In this document: positions 21,666-34,965 of the stretch, piece after piece | Numbering within the stretch: position 1 is the stretch's first letter | Layout of the letters: each line of letters starts with the position of its first letter | DNA from: Doryteuthis pealeii | Taxonomy: Eukaryota > Mollusca > Cephalopoda > Myopsida > Loliginidae | DNA: 64,000 bases | Reading direction: 5' to 3' | NCBI GenBank assembly: GCA_023376005.1 | Contig: CM042147.1 | Location: forward strand, 121,599,421 to 121,663,420 | Program-made: the position numbers and the translations under genes | The notes under the pieces: model-generated | Told to the model about the DNA's origin: nothing | The model's input: the letters and a program-made list of their open reading frames with translations, nothing else | Databases searched by the model: none

Positions 21666-22836
21666 AAAAAAAAAAAATACTGTCCATACAGGAGAAACTA
21701 ATCTTTAAGTTGTTCTTATTAAAGATTTTGTGTAGAGTGTGGTTAACTGGGAAATTTGTGTAGAAGTGTGGGCAACTGAGAAAGTTTATTTATCAAATTA
21801 TACCTACAGGTGATAACAAAAAATATTAAATTTATAGGGATAACGAAAAATAGATAGATATTTTATAAATTCAATAAATAAACATTTCTTCTTTCTTCTT
21901 ATTAATATTTTTTATATGTAGCATGTCCTTTCTCTTTATTTCTTTTTATTATATTTTAGTGTAGATGTCCTTTCTCTTTATTTATTATATTTTATGTGTA
22001 GCATGTCCTTCTTTCCTTTATAAAAAAACGGAATGGTCCATTATTTAGTTGGGTTATGAAATAAGAATTCAGCGAATAAATAACATAGTAGTAATAAAAT
22101 AGTAGCTAGGCAACCAGTCTAGGTAAGGAAAACTCTGAATTCAAACCTGTTTAAACTCCGCTTAAGAAATTGACCTGTGTCCATCCTACTCATGTGGAGG
22201 GTTTGGTAAATATATCATATATTACTGAAGCAGTTTAAGCTTGGTAGGTACTCACTGTGATTAGTATTAACCTGGTAGCTTGTGTGTTACATGCTTTACT
22301 CAGTGTGTGATTTGAAAGCCACAGATGAACAATGCAACTATTCAGGAACTTATACTTACGAGTTCCAAACGGGGCCACAATGCCACAGAAGCAATCAAAA
22401 ACATTTGTTTTGGAAAAAGTAAGGCCACAGTTGGTCACATTACAGTAACCAGTTGGTTCAAGATTTTGCTCAAGTTGCAAGAACCTTGACAATCAGGCAA
22501 AGTTATGTAGGCCTAAAAACATGGATTCAGAGGCCATTATAGTTGAGGTTATGAATAGAAATAAGAATTCAGCGGATAAGTAACACCAGATAATCAGTAT
22601 TTACATTTTTGCATTTGCATCTTGGATAATTTTGGATGGTCTCATTTTTAACCAGAGGGGGTTGCAAGATGAAACGGACGGAGGATTTAGAAAGAAGTAC
22701 ATTAATTTATAGATAATTTATAAAAATAAAAAATAGTCATTATATTATATACAAGCCCAGATATCATTATACTCGGGTGAATCAAAAGTTTTGCAATATT
22801 CGGTAACCTGCTATTTTGCAGCACATATACCATATG

Positions 22837-23130
22837 ACTGGATGTGCGTGGTGTAATTGTTAGAGTTGTAGGAAATGGACTTATCGAGCAGAGTTCAAAT
22901 CCTGAACGAAGCTGTTTGCATTTCACATTGCACTAATACTCTTAGCAAAGTTATATATCCAACTACTCTCCCTCCAGCTATGGTAAATTAGATAGGGCAC
23001 TGAGCTCTTAACCATGGCTAGGCAACCAGTCTAGGAGAAGGAAAACTCGAATTCAAACCTGTTTAAACTCTGCTTAAGAAATTGACATTGTGTCACATAC
23101 TGTCGTGTGGAGGGGTTGGTAAATATATAT
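22837..23130 (+). repeat. tRNA-like SINE family 2 with TA-rich tail (B arm)
   Basis: Head GTGGTGTAATTGTTAGAG and box 'gagttcaaatcc', then 'gctgtttgcatttcacattg', 'ggcaaccagtctaggagaag', and an end 'ggggttggtaaatatatata'. Other full or partial copies: 23,478-23,690, 34,950-35,235, 22,110-22,220 and 18,765-18,885 (+); 13,555-13,850, 12,995-13,225, 18,006-18,118, 31,060-31,240, 63,005-63,200 and 63,535-63,835 (-). It explains the many short open frames with MKCKQLRSG starts. Confidence 0.75.
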
Positions 23131-24281
23131 ATGAATGAGGTGCCTAACATCTGTTTCAATGAAGGAAGAAAGAAAGAGAGAGGGAGGGAGAGTGATAATG
23201 CTATACATGAGATGCCTATCATCTGCTCAATTTAAGGAAGAAGAAAAAAAAGAAAAAGATATAGAAAATAAAAAAAAGAAAGAAATGAACACTTTTGTTA
23301 GAACTACTAAACTGAGTAATAAATTAAAAAAAAGCAAGTTTTTTGGGTTTTTTTTTTTTCGGTTTAACTCAGTTGATAAAGCATTCCTCAGGAACCATAA
23401 GCTTCTGGTTCGATACCAGTGTGTCACATCCTGTTCGCATGGAGGGTTCGGTAAATATATATTGTCAATTTCTGGAGGCGTGTGGTGTAATGGTTAGAGT
23501 TGTAGGAAATGGACTCGTCACCCTGAGTTCAAATCCTTAACGAAGCTGTTTGCATTTCACATTGCGCTAATACCCTTGGCAAAGTTATGTATCTAACTAC
23601 GGGTAAATAGCTATGGGTAAATAGTAGCTAGGCAACCAGTCTAGGTGAAGGAAAACTCTGAATTCAAACCTGTTAAACTCTGTGAAGAATTAAAAGTTCC
23701 AATTACCGTCGAACTGGGAAGACAAGGCACAAATGGTTGTAACTTAAATACAAACCGAATGTCACAAGTCTACTGCAGAATGACAGGATATATATGACTC
23801 CACAATGTCATTCAAATCAAGCAGTCAGTAGCCAATCAGATCTCAAGGAATGGAATGACCCAAATCACCCAAATTCATGAATGGGTCATTCTAGATTTCT
23901 ATATATACCAACTGTCTTGGACACTGCTTAAGTTGTACTTAGTTAGCTGCTGTTATTCAAACCACAGTAGACTTACTGACTTCAATACTCTGCTTAAGAA
24001 ATTGACCTTTGTCACATCCTACTCATGTGAGGGTTTGGTAAATATATATATTATATATCATATGACTGAAGCAGTTTAAGGTGTGGTAGGTACTCACTGT
24101 GATTTGTATTTATCCTGGTGTTGGTGTGTTAACATTACTTTACTCAGTGTGTGATTTGAAAGCCACTCACTGGGCGCCCATACTTCTGGTTGTGTGTCCC
24201 ATCTAAGCTAAGCTTATTAAAAACTAAAGACATTGCAACAATTTTAGGAACTTATTCTTTACGGGTTCAAACTGGGCCATA

Positions 24282-24682
24282 ATGCCACAGAAGCAATCAA
24301 AAACATTTGTTTTGGAAAACCAGATGGTTCAAGAAATTTTGCTCAGTTGCAAGAACCTTGACAATCAGGCAAAGTTATGTAGGCCTAAAACCGTGGATTC
24401 AGAGGACATGCTCCAAGCCATAGATAACCAGATGGTTCAGAAAGGCTTGAGTTGCAAAAACCTCAATGGGTTAAGCAAATTAGGTAGGCCTAAAACCGTG
24501 GATTCTGAGGGCTGTGCTCAAAGCCATAGAGGCAAATTGGTGAGTACTATACAGAGATTATCAGGCGAGCTTAAGATCACACAGTCCAGTGTAGTTCATC
24601 ACCTTCACAAACCTAGGCAAATGCATCTGGAGATACCGAATTGTGTCTCATGTTACTAAATATTGCAAAACTTTTGATTCAC
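24282..24682 (+). pseudogene. Mariner-like transposase N-terminal remnant (copy B)
   Basis: An open frame of 125 codons (24,282-24,659) reads the duplicated segment NQMVQ...SCKNL...RPKTVDSE twice, then GELKITQSSVVHHLH, a match to the helix-turn-helix of mariner/SETMAR-type transposases. In another frame the sequence goes on as IWRYRIVSHVTKYCKTF to 24,682, so one frameshift lies near 24,612. The catalytic part is absent and the piece is flanked on both sides by the same tRNA-like short repeat (24,160-24,230 and 24,726-24,850). Not functional. Confidence 0.72.
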
Positions 24683-25702
24683 TCTAGGTCAAATCGTGTG
24701 GAAGAGACAACATCAGGGTCTAAAGGGCACCTCATATGGTGTAATGGCTAGCAAGCTAGATTCACAGTTAGTGAGTTTGATTCTCACTGGGCGCCCCCAT
24801 ACTTCTGGTTGTGTTTACATCTAAGCTAATCTTACTAAATAACTAAAGACAGTATGAATATCAGAGTAAAATAAAAGATGTCAGGGTGTAAATAAATACA
24901 AAAAAAAATATGTAAAAGATTTAAAATGTTATTGACAAAACATTTAAAAACATAAAAGATTGATAGATTTATTCTTTAATGTGAGGGTAATTCATGTCAA
25001 ATCAATCAGAAAAAAGTAAAATTGTCACTCACAACCTTCAATTTTTTTCTAGTGTGGACTATGTTAAAGTTAGACAATCCCCAAATTTGAGCTTCAATTC
25101 TAAAAATTGGCGGAGTTATGTCAAATTTTTAGCTCTCTAAATTTGGTGGGGTTGGTGAAAAATGGCGACTTTTTGTAATCTACTTTTGTCTGTAAAATGA
25201 GTTCTAGAGCTTTCCTACTACTAAAAATTGTTTATAAAAGCATTTTCATCCAAAGAATCTAAAAATGCGATCAAAAAATCCTTAACGTTAACCAATTTTA
25301 AGTTATTGATGATTTCTAATTTTTCATAGCAAGATTAATATCCCGATGTGGCACTTGCATTTATAACAAAAGATTTTTTCTATTGTTATTTCACTTATAT
25401 TGAATATCATTTATACCAAAAAGATAATTTGGTTTTTGCTCTTGTAGGGAAGCTCTAGAACTCATTTTACAGACAAAAATAGATTACAAAAAGTCGCCAT
25501 TTTTCATGACCCCCCCCCCAAAAAAAAATTTGGAGAGCTAAAAATCGACATAATTCTGTCAATTCTTGGAATTGGAAGCTCAGATTTTGGGGATTGTCTA
25601 ACTTTAACATAATCCACACCTGGACAAAACTTCAGAAAAATTGGAGGGGTGGGTGACATTGCCTGGATGATTTGACATGGAATTACCTGTGAGAAGATGC
25701 TG

Positions 25703-28700
25703 CTACTTTTGACTGGAATTGATGATGGACTTTAATTGTTTTTTGCCACAACATCTTTGTTGGTGCATTTTTAGGTTGAATAAGCGAGCAAATGATTTCT
25801 GACAATTTGACAGGGGTAGGCCTTCTCTCCAGTGTTGGTCGGTAAATGTTGAACAAGCAGTGAATGAAACCGGAACTCCTTTTTACAAAATTCCAAATAA
25901 ATGGTTTATGTTGCTGTCGGTGTTTCCCAAGATCGTTAGTGTTACGAATGATTGATCACAGAAATTGCAACTGTAAGATTTTTTTCTTTTATTGTCTTTG
26001 TCCTTACGGTTGGTAAAAGTTCTCCAGAGGGAGCAGCAGTATTTAATGGTTGTATCAAAGCTGAAACTGGATTTGAAAACAATGTTTTTAATTGGATGAA
26101 GGGGGTGTACAGTAGAGGATTATGTTGTTGCTGCTGATGTATCTCAAGATCTTAGCTGTTACGAATGGACAGATCACAGAAATTGCAATTGTAAGATATC
26201 TTAATTGTCTTTTCTCTTGCTGTTGGTAAAAGTTCTTCAGAGAGCAGCAGTATCTAGCGGTTGTATTATAGCTGAAACTGGATTTGAAACAATGTTTTTA
26301 ATTGGATGAAGGGGGTGTACAGTAGAGGGATTATGTTGTTGCTGCTGCTGGTGCTTTTCAAAATCTTTAGGTGTTATGAATGACAGATCACAGAAATTGC
26401 AATTGTAAGGTATCTTTATTGTTTTCTCTCTTGCTGCATTAAAGTTCTTCTGAGGAAGCAGCTGTATCTAGCGGTTGTATCAGCTGAAACTGGATTTGAA
26501 ACAATGTTTTTAATTGGATGAAATTGATGTACAGTAGTGGGATTATGTTGTTGCTGATGTTTCTCAAGATCTTTAGGTTTTTACGAATGACAAATCACAG
26601 AAATTGCAATTGTAAGATATTTTAATTGTATTTTCTCTTGCTGGCATTAAAATTTCTTCAAAGGAGCAGCAGTATCTAGCGATTGTATCATAGCTGGATT
26701 TGAAACAATATTCTTAATTGGATGAAATTGATGTACAGTAGAAGGCAAAGATGAATGTTGCTGTTTTTCATATGTTGTTTTTGATGAACTTCAAGATTTA
26801 AAAAGACGTGCGAACGATTTTCTGCAGGTAGGACAGTGAACGGCTTCTCCCCAGTGTGTCGTCGCAAATGCTGTGTCAGCAGCTTAGGTACCTGAAACTT
26901 TACCACAGTACCCACAGGTGTGTAATTGGTTATTTTTTTTCCTGGTTTTATTTTGAAGGTGCTCAGTTGTGTTCCCTTGTTTGTCGTCACCCATTGTCGG
27001 ATTTGTCATAGCTATCGGTAAAAAACATTACCACTGGTTACACATTTATGATGACAGAGGTCTTGCAAGCTGTGGAATTGTTGTCCACAGTCTTTACAGT
27101 CCAGCAGGGCCTTTTTGGGTTTCTCATGGAACTTCTTGTGGTTTGCTGATGCAAGATCAATGAATTGCGACTTGAGAATGTCTTTGGACATTGTCCGCAG
27201 CGGAAGGAGTTAATCGTTGTCTATGGATTTTGATGTGCTGCGTAAGGAGACTGGAATAGCGGAAAGATTTCTGGCAGTATCCACAGACGAATGGTTTTAC
27301 CACTGTGTGTAACTTCAAATGATCGTTTAGCAACCTCAGTGCTCAGAAAAGTGGTTCCGCAATACGAGCATCGGAAATTTAGGTGGTTTTAGTGTCGTTG
27401 ATCTCTTCGGTGAGGTCGATTAACTCGGATCCAGAGAATTCGGAAATTTCTGCATTGACAGCAGTCGTCTCTTCCAAGAGACCGTTTCCCTTATCAACTT
27501 CTCTGATTGAATTTAATTCTTGAGTTTGGGAATTTAAGTACTGCAAGATCCGGAATTGTTAGCCGCGACAGCATCCGTTGAAATCTGCTCCACCATCACA
27601 AAGTCATCATTGACAAATGGATGACTAGTGGATACGTCTTCTCCGGTGCCGATCTGAAGAGAGAGATCCGTTTCCAGGTTAATAACATATGAGTCTTTAG
27701 TGCTTTTGTCTGCGTAGGCATTGTTGTTGGCGGAAGTTACGGGAATAACAGGAAGTTCCTTTAATGGGGTTGGGAGTCTCGGTTGGCTTATCTTATCATA
27801 ATCCGGTTGATTATCCAAGGGATTATCTCCATCAAGATTATGCACCGAGGGTAGATTTTCAAACGTTATATTCAGATCTTTGTGTTTTTCATCATCTTCA
27901 TCTGCAACGATTACAGAAATTACAGCCGGTTCTTTTACCGGTTCCGGAGAAATGCTATGTTGGCCGTTTGAAACAACATGGTTCTCCATGCCCGGGAAAA
28001 AAATATTGTCACTCTGTAGGGGTAAATTTTGAAAAGTCACCTGGTTTTCGTTTTCATCAGTTGTTTCATTTGCATATATTCCCTTAGATGTTAACGGAGA
28101 AATTGGAGGGATGATTTCCTGTGGGTACTGAGAGGTGGGCTCGTTGACAGCATCAAAAAATAAATATTACTTGTTGTTCGATAGATAAGTTTTCAAATGT
28201 TACACCTTGAATTTTACCTGACATTTCATTGTTTACATTTTGGCATACAGCCAGAGTAGACGAGATACTACAAATGCTATCAGTCTCCTGACCATTTTCT
28301 CTAAAACTAGAACCATTTTCTAAACTGACAGATCCGTCCCAACCCAAGTTATTGGATTCTATTTCATTCTGTTGTTCAAAGTTTGCTACCGGCACTAACT
28401 CAATTGTTTCTCTTTGAGACATCCTTTTTCATGTTTTTTGATATGTGTCTTCATGTTTGACAGCCGGACAAAGCTTTTTTGACAATGGGGACAGCAAAAT
28501 GGCTTCTCCCCGTGTTTCCGAAGATGCTGCATAAGAAGACTACGAAACATAAATTCTTTGCGGCAATACTCACAGACAAACGGTAATTTTCCATAATGTC
28601 TGGATTTCTGGTGCTCCAAGAGCAGTTTTGCATTGGTGAACTTTTGGTTCGGGCATAGCCTGCAAAAATATTCCCTGTTATCTGTCTTAGAATGACATTT

Positions 28701-30112
28701 AAGATGACGGCTTAAATTCACCAAATTCAAGAAGGGCTTGGAACAAATTTCACACTGAAATTGCTCCTCTTTGTCATGTGACTGTTAAATGGACATTTTG
28801 TGTGCTAAGATTTGCATATGTTTTGGGGGAAGGTTTACTTTATTGGCATGTGTCTGTGAATGAACATTTTGTGCGCTAAGATTTGAATATGCTTTTGGGG
28901 GAAGATTTACTCTATCGGCATGTGTCTGTAAATGCTGGTTCAAATCGTCCACTGTTGAAAAAGTCTGCGAGCAAAATTGCAAGGAAGGGAGCTCTCTATG
29001 TGAGTCACTTCAGGTACTCTATGTGAATTTAGATGCTGGTTTAAAGACCACAATTCTGAAAATTCCTGGGGGCAGTGTGTGCATTTATGGGTCACATGAT
29101 TTGCATATGTTTTTGGGGCGAGATTTACTCTATCGGCATGTGTCTGTAAATGCTGGTTCAAATCGTCCACTGTTGAAAAAGTCTGCGAGCAAAATTTGCA
29201 AGGAAGGGAGCTCTCTATGTGAGTCACTTCAGGTACTCTATGTGAATTTAGATGCTGGTTTAAAGACCACAATTCTGAAAATTCCTGGGGACAGTGTGTG
29301 CACTTATGGGTCACTTGATTTACATATGTTTTTTGGGGCAAGATTTACTCTATCAGCATGTGTTTGTAAATGCTGGTTCAAGTCATCCATTGTTGAAAAA
29401 GTCTGGGAGCAAAATTGCAAGGAAGGGAGCTCTCCGTGTGAGTCACTTCGGGTACTTTATGTGAATTTAGATGCTGGTTTAAAGACCATAAATCTGAAAA
29501 TTCCTTGGGGCAGTATGTGCATTTATGGGTCACTTGGTTTGTATGGGCTTGTCGCAGGTGTTTTGACAGGTTACTGGAATGTGTAAACTTCCGAGAGCAG
29601 TGCGAACAATCAAAAGAGCCGTTTGCTCCATGTTGGCGTTTATGGACTTTCAGGTTGAAGAGACGGCTGAAGTGCTTTCCACACCTGTCGCACTTGAACG
29701 GCTTCAAACCCAGGTGAGAACGAGAATGCTGCTCCAGCAGACTTCGAAAGGAAAATACCTTATTACAGAATTCGCAGACCCATTTCTTTTTAGACATGTG
29801 ATTTGTCATGTGTAATGCCAACGCTTTGTCGTCAAAGAATGTCTGGTCACATTCGATGCATATGAATGTGTGAGTCTTTAGGTGCGAAACGAGTTCCTGC
29901 TGCTCGGTAAAAGTTGCAGAACAGTATCCGCATTTTTTGTCTTGGTGATTGCTGTTGTTGGCGTCGCTATTGCTGCAACTGTAGACCAGAGAAGAATTTG
30001 CCGAGTTTGAAAATTCTGAACATGTCAATGCCATCTCGTCTGAATTTCCGATATCTTCCATACGATCAATGATATAGCATTCCGGCTTGGATTCATGAAC
30101 ATCACTTTCCAT
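25703..30112 (-). pseudogene. Multi-finger C2H2 zinc-finger protein, copy B (frame interrupted)
   Basis: Complete mirror copy of the gene, from ATG at 30,112 down to the stop at 25,705-25,703. The first 245 codons (30,112-29,378) are open and identical in layout to copy A: fingers 1-6 and the start of finger 7. The frame then breaks repeatedly. Clear cases are T3-to-T2 losses in the repeated LPCKFC codons (near 29,413 and 28,975) and other short indels. Open pieces remain at 29,341-28,940, 28,730-28,395, 28,422-28,153, 28,040-27,534 and 26,990-26,688. The two bases missing in A at 9,454 are present here. Most breaks lie in homopolymers, so the gene may be intact in reality. It converges tail-to-tail with copy A. 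If the palindrome is an assembly misjoin, this is an allele rather than a second gene. Confidence 0.85.
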
Positions 30113-31854
30113 ATTATAAACGGATCAATCCAGACAACAAGATTCACACCTAAGCAAAAGGTTCCAGTGTAATCAGACGTAAAAAGGATCTCCTCAATAC
30201 AGGCACCTGTAGTAAGAAAATAGAAAAATATATTAAAATCTTGATCAAGTTTGTGAAAATGACGACTTTTTGTAACTTTTGTCTGTAAAATGGGTTCTAG
30301 AGCTTCCCTACTCTTAAAAATTGGTCTATAAAAGCATTTTTGCCAAAGGAATCCAAAAGTACTATCAAAACGTCTTAAAGTCGGCCAATGTTAAGTTATT
30401 GATGATTTCTGATTTTTTCATAGCATATCCCAATGTGGCACTGCATCTATGACAAAAAAATTTTGGTTTGGTTTGTTTTGTTTTACGGCATATCAACCTC
30501 AGTGGGTCATTTAATGTCGACAAAGTTGTGAAATAAATTAATTCTTGATGCATAATACAATTTTGTTTATAAACTCATGTTTTTCTATTTAACCCATAGA
30601 TGGAAAAAAAAATTCTATTAATATTTCACATATATTGAATATTATTTGTGTCAAAATGATAGTTTGATTTTTGCTCAGAACTGAAGCTACAACATCAGTT
30701 AAAATTTTGCAAATCAGAAATCATTAATGTTAACATAGACCACACCTGGACAAAATTTCAGAAAAATTGAAGGAGTGGGTGACAATTTTACTTTTTTCTG
30801 GATGATTTGACATGGAATTACCCGTACTTGTGGTGTAATGGTTGACAAACTAGTCTAGCAGATCCATTACAATTGAATAGCGAGTTCAATCCTTGCTTGA
30901 TGCCCCATACCCACAACATTTTATTAGATTCTACCTGTAGTGAACTAATTGGTTAAAAGGGTTTCCCATTGTGGTGTAATAGTTAACAAGTTACTCTAGC
31001 ATATCTATTACTACAGAATAGCAAGTTCAATCCTTGCTGAATGCCCCATACCTATATATATATTTAACAACCCCTCTACACGAGCAGGATGTAACACAAG
31101 GTCAATTTCTTAAGCAGAGTTTAACAGGTTTGAATTCAGAGTTTTCCTTCTCCTAGACGGGTTGCCTAACCAAGGTTAAAGAGCCAAGTCTGCCCTACTA
31201 TTTACCCATAGCTGGAGGGAGAGTAGGATTCATACCTATAACATTGTGCTACATCCTACCCGTGGTGAACGGATTGGATAAAAGGCCTTCCTATTGTGGT
31301 ATAATGGTGAACAAACAAGTCTAGTATAGAATAAATATCATATGCACTGTAGAAGCAATATTCTAATTACCGTTGAATTGGCAAGACAAGGCAACAAGCA
31401 AATTGTAACTCAATACAGATCTTGCATTGTCGCAATCGTACTGCATAATGGTAGGTCATTTATCGAGCACCATAACACCACAGAAACCAAGCAGCCAATC
31501 AGAAATGAATTAATGGAATCACCCAAATGCACGAATGGAGTATTCCTGAGTGCCATAAATACCAGCTGCTTTGGACACCAGTTCAATTGTGCTTAGTTAG
31601 TTGTTGTTGTTCAAACCAACAGTATACTAATTCACTCCAACATCTAGCAGATCCATTACTATAGAATAGCGAGTCCAATCCTTGCTGGATGTCTCATATT
31701 TGCAACCTTGTGTCACATCGTACACGTGGAGCACGGATTGGATAAAGGGGCTTCGCATTGTAGTGTAATGGTTAACAAACTAGTGTAGCAGATCCATTAG
31801 TACAGAATAGCAAGTTCAATCCTCACTGGATGCCCCATACTTGCAACGTTGTGT

Positions 31855-32289
31855 AGGGGATTATCTTCCCTTTGCCGGAAGAGTTATCTTCTCGCTGCGT
31901 TGCTGTTTCTTCCCACTAGGGGACCTCTGATTTTTAAGCGCGTTCATTGGAACTGGTCTTCCTTTTTTTTAGCTGGATCTTCTCAAGAACTGCTATGGGC
32001 TAGAGTCTATCTACCCTCCCTTTTTCGGTAGGGCTTTTGCCCCCCCCCCCTACATTACTGTAAGTCCTTTATACAGCATGGACTATCCTTTAGTTCCATG
32101 TCTGTAACATTTATATGTTAGGTACATTTGGGTATCTTGTTTATACCTAAATATTGTATATGTATTTACATGTTCTATTCTCCTGTACATTATGTATCTT
32201 ATCGTTTCCATGTGCTGTTATATATATTAAATGTTTTGTCTCACAACATGTCGGAATTGTATGTTCATTGATTAACTTTGAATCTTACA
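31855..32289. mobile_element. 435-base insertion specific to copy B with 7-base target duplication
   Basis: Flanked by GTTGTGT at 31,848-31,854 and 32,290-32,296. Copies A (near 4,895) and C (near 54,885) read straight through with one GTTGTGT (on the complementary strand). The insert begins 'aggggattatcttccc' and ends 'gaatcttaca'. It contains a C-run at 32,041-32,050. No inverted ends, no clear poly-A and no coding capacity. The family is not recognised. Confidence 0.8.
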
Positions 32290-34965
32290 GTTGTGTCCCA
32301 TCCTACCTGTGACAAACGGGTTGGATAAATACCTACTAAGCTTTGTTTAGTCTGGTATACAAGCCTTACTTTTTTTTAATTGAGCAAGTTAGTGCACTGT
32401 TGAATTGAGCAACAACAACTAAGTATAAGAGAATTTGTTCACAACGCAAGTGGTACGGAATGGTCCATTATTTAGCTGAGGTGATGACAGTCATAAGAAA
32501 TAAAAATTTGGCGGATAAAAAACACCATATAATCAGGATTTCTGTTTTTGCATTTCATCTTGGACGAACTGAGAGATAGATAAGTAGCCCAACAAACAGT
32601 TTCCCTGCGTCCCCAGCACTCTGGAGACCTTACTTTTTGGATTAAGCCCATAATTTTGGAAATATTTACGATTCGTTTATTCCCCTACAAAACTTAGGGT
32701 TTTAGCCGGTGCTTCTTTCAGGGATAAAATTCTCCACAATTGGTCTGGAAATTGGAAATGGCAAGCAGAGTTCAAATTCCATCCAAAGCCGTTTGCATCT
32801 ACTTTGAACTAAATACCATTGGGAAAGTCATATATTCACTCCCCTCACCACACCAGCTATATGTATACCAAACAGACTGGGTTCTCTAGTTTTGGTAGGG
32901 AACCAGTCAAGAAGAAGGAAAACACTGAATTAAACTGTCCTACCAACATGTCATAGGTGGACATTGAGTAATCTGAACATTAATTACATAAATGAGAGTA
33001 ACCTCCCCTTGTTTGTTTCACTTTGAGGAAGCCTTACGTTTTGGTCGGCCATTTTCATTTCACCGTAAATCTACACAATATGAATTTGTTCGAATCAATA
33101 CAACTGCATGTTTTGACATGAAAATATCATAAAATGTGTTCTTAATTGTGCTTGCGCATTATTTAAAATGAACTTTATTTACGTAGATTTACGGTGAAAT
33201 GAAAATGGCCGACCAAAACAAACGGCTTCCTCAAAGTGAAACAAACAAGGGGAGGTTACTCTCATTTATGTATCTAATGTTCAGATTACAGGACATTGTA
33301 GGGTAAGGCCTATTACTCCCTATGTTAGCGTCACATCTATGGGTCAAAGAGATCAGTTTGCAAAATATTTTCATTGGATAGGAATTTGTGAAACAGAACT
33401 GTGAGCAAACAAATGATTATTATTATTACTAGCAAATATATGCACCCTCCGGGTGCAAGTATTTAAGTTTTAATATAATAAAATATCATATTAAATTAGA
33501 AAGGCTAATGAAACTGAATAAGAATGTAGATAAAAAGATTTGGAACAGAGGGGTATGATTGAAAAATAGAACAACTTTGAAACTAACTCTTCCATCATTT
33601 TCCCTTACTCCCATCTTTCGTTGGTAAAATTTCCTAATTTAACTGTTTAGTTAAAATAGGAAGTAAAGAATAATATTAGTTATTTCTTCTTGTTAATGGA
33701 TTTCTTTTAAGATTTATTGAAGAGATTTTTGCTCATATTCATTAAGATAAAACCAAACAATTAGAAATCAATAATACTAAGCATATATTTATTAAAATCA
33801 AATTTTTAAGATCAATATGCAAATAAGCCTTCCCATTCATACTGTATACCGCTATTTTGTTGTATATATAAATACGATTGCATGTTAATAGTATGTGGTT
33901 ATGGTCAACATTATAAGTATTGTAAAACAATTTTATTAATAATTGAGGTATAAATAAAAATAAAATCATGGTAAATGTGATGTAAATAACTAAGGGAATT
34001 GTGACTTGTATAATAATATAGTTTCGGTTACAGACAAACAAACCAACAATCTCCATTATAATAAGATTATTATTAAAGAGAATTATCTCAGTTGGGGTAA
34101 TTTATGAGGAAGTGCGTCCCTGTCTCCTGCCTCAGAAATTGCTACCCGGTGACAATTAAAATAACGTCCCCAGCTATATTGTCTCAGCAGTGTTAGTTGA
34201 AAGAAAACAACAAACTTAGGGCGTTAGATGTATTTTAGAGGGGGGGGGGCTTCTCTTTTTTGTCGTAATTCTTATTTATTTATCGTAATTTGTCGTAATT
34301 CTTGTTTAGATATGAAGATGGATATATAGTTTGGAATAGACTAAGATAGATAGATAAATAGATAGATAAACAAAATAATATAGATAGATATGAACAAATG
34401 GATGGGTGGATAGATATATAAACAAAGTAAAAAAATTAACAAATTGAGGTAGATAGATAAATAGATAGATAGATAGATAGATACCCATCTTCATATCTAA
34501 ACAAGAATTACGACAAATTTCTATAAATAAACAATAGCTGGGGACGTTATTTTAATAGTCACTGGGTAGCAATTTCTGAGGCAGGAGACCGGGATGCACT
34601 TCCTCATAAATTACCTCAGTTGGCTCAGTTGGTAGAGTATCTGCCTCAGAATCACAAGTTCCAGGTACAATATCGGCCCTCCTCAACTCAGTGTATAAAT
34701 TGCACAGCTTGGATTTGTGCGGTAAAGTGGGGAGCTGATGGTAGATGTGGCGCACAATCTCAGACACAAAAGCAATCTCCCTGACCTAGCGCTAGTGAAA
34801 AGGGGATATGTTCCCTCTCTATCCGGCTCATACTGACAAGAGGCCACTCCGCCTACTATACTACTTTTTATTAATCTTAGCTAAGAATACTTGAAACCAT
34901 TTAGTCGTATGCAAATTATTTGTAATGATCTATATTGTCAATTTCTGGAGGTGTGTGGTGTAATG

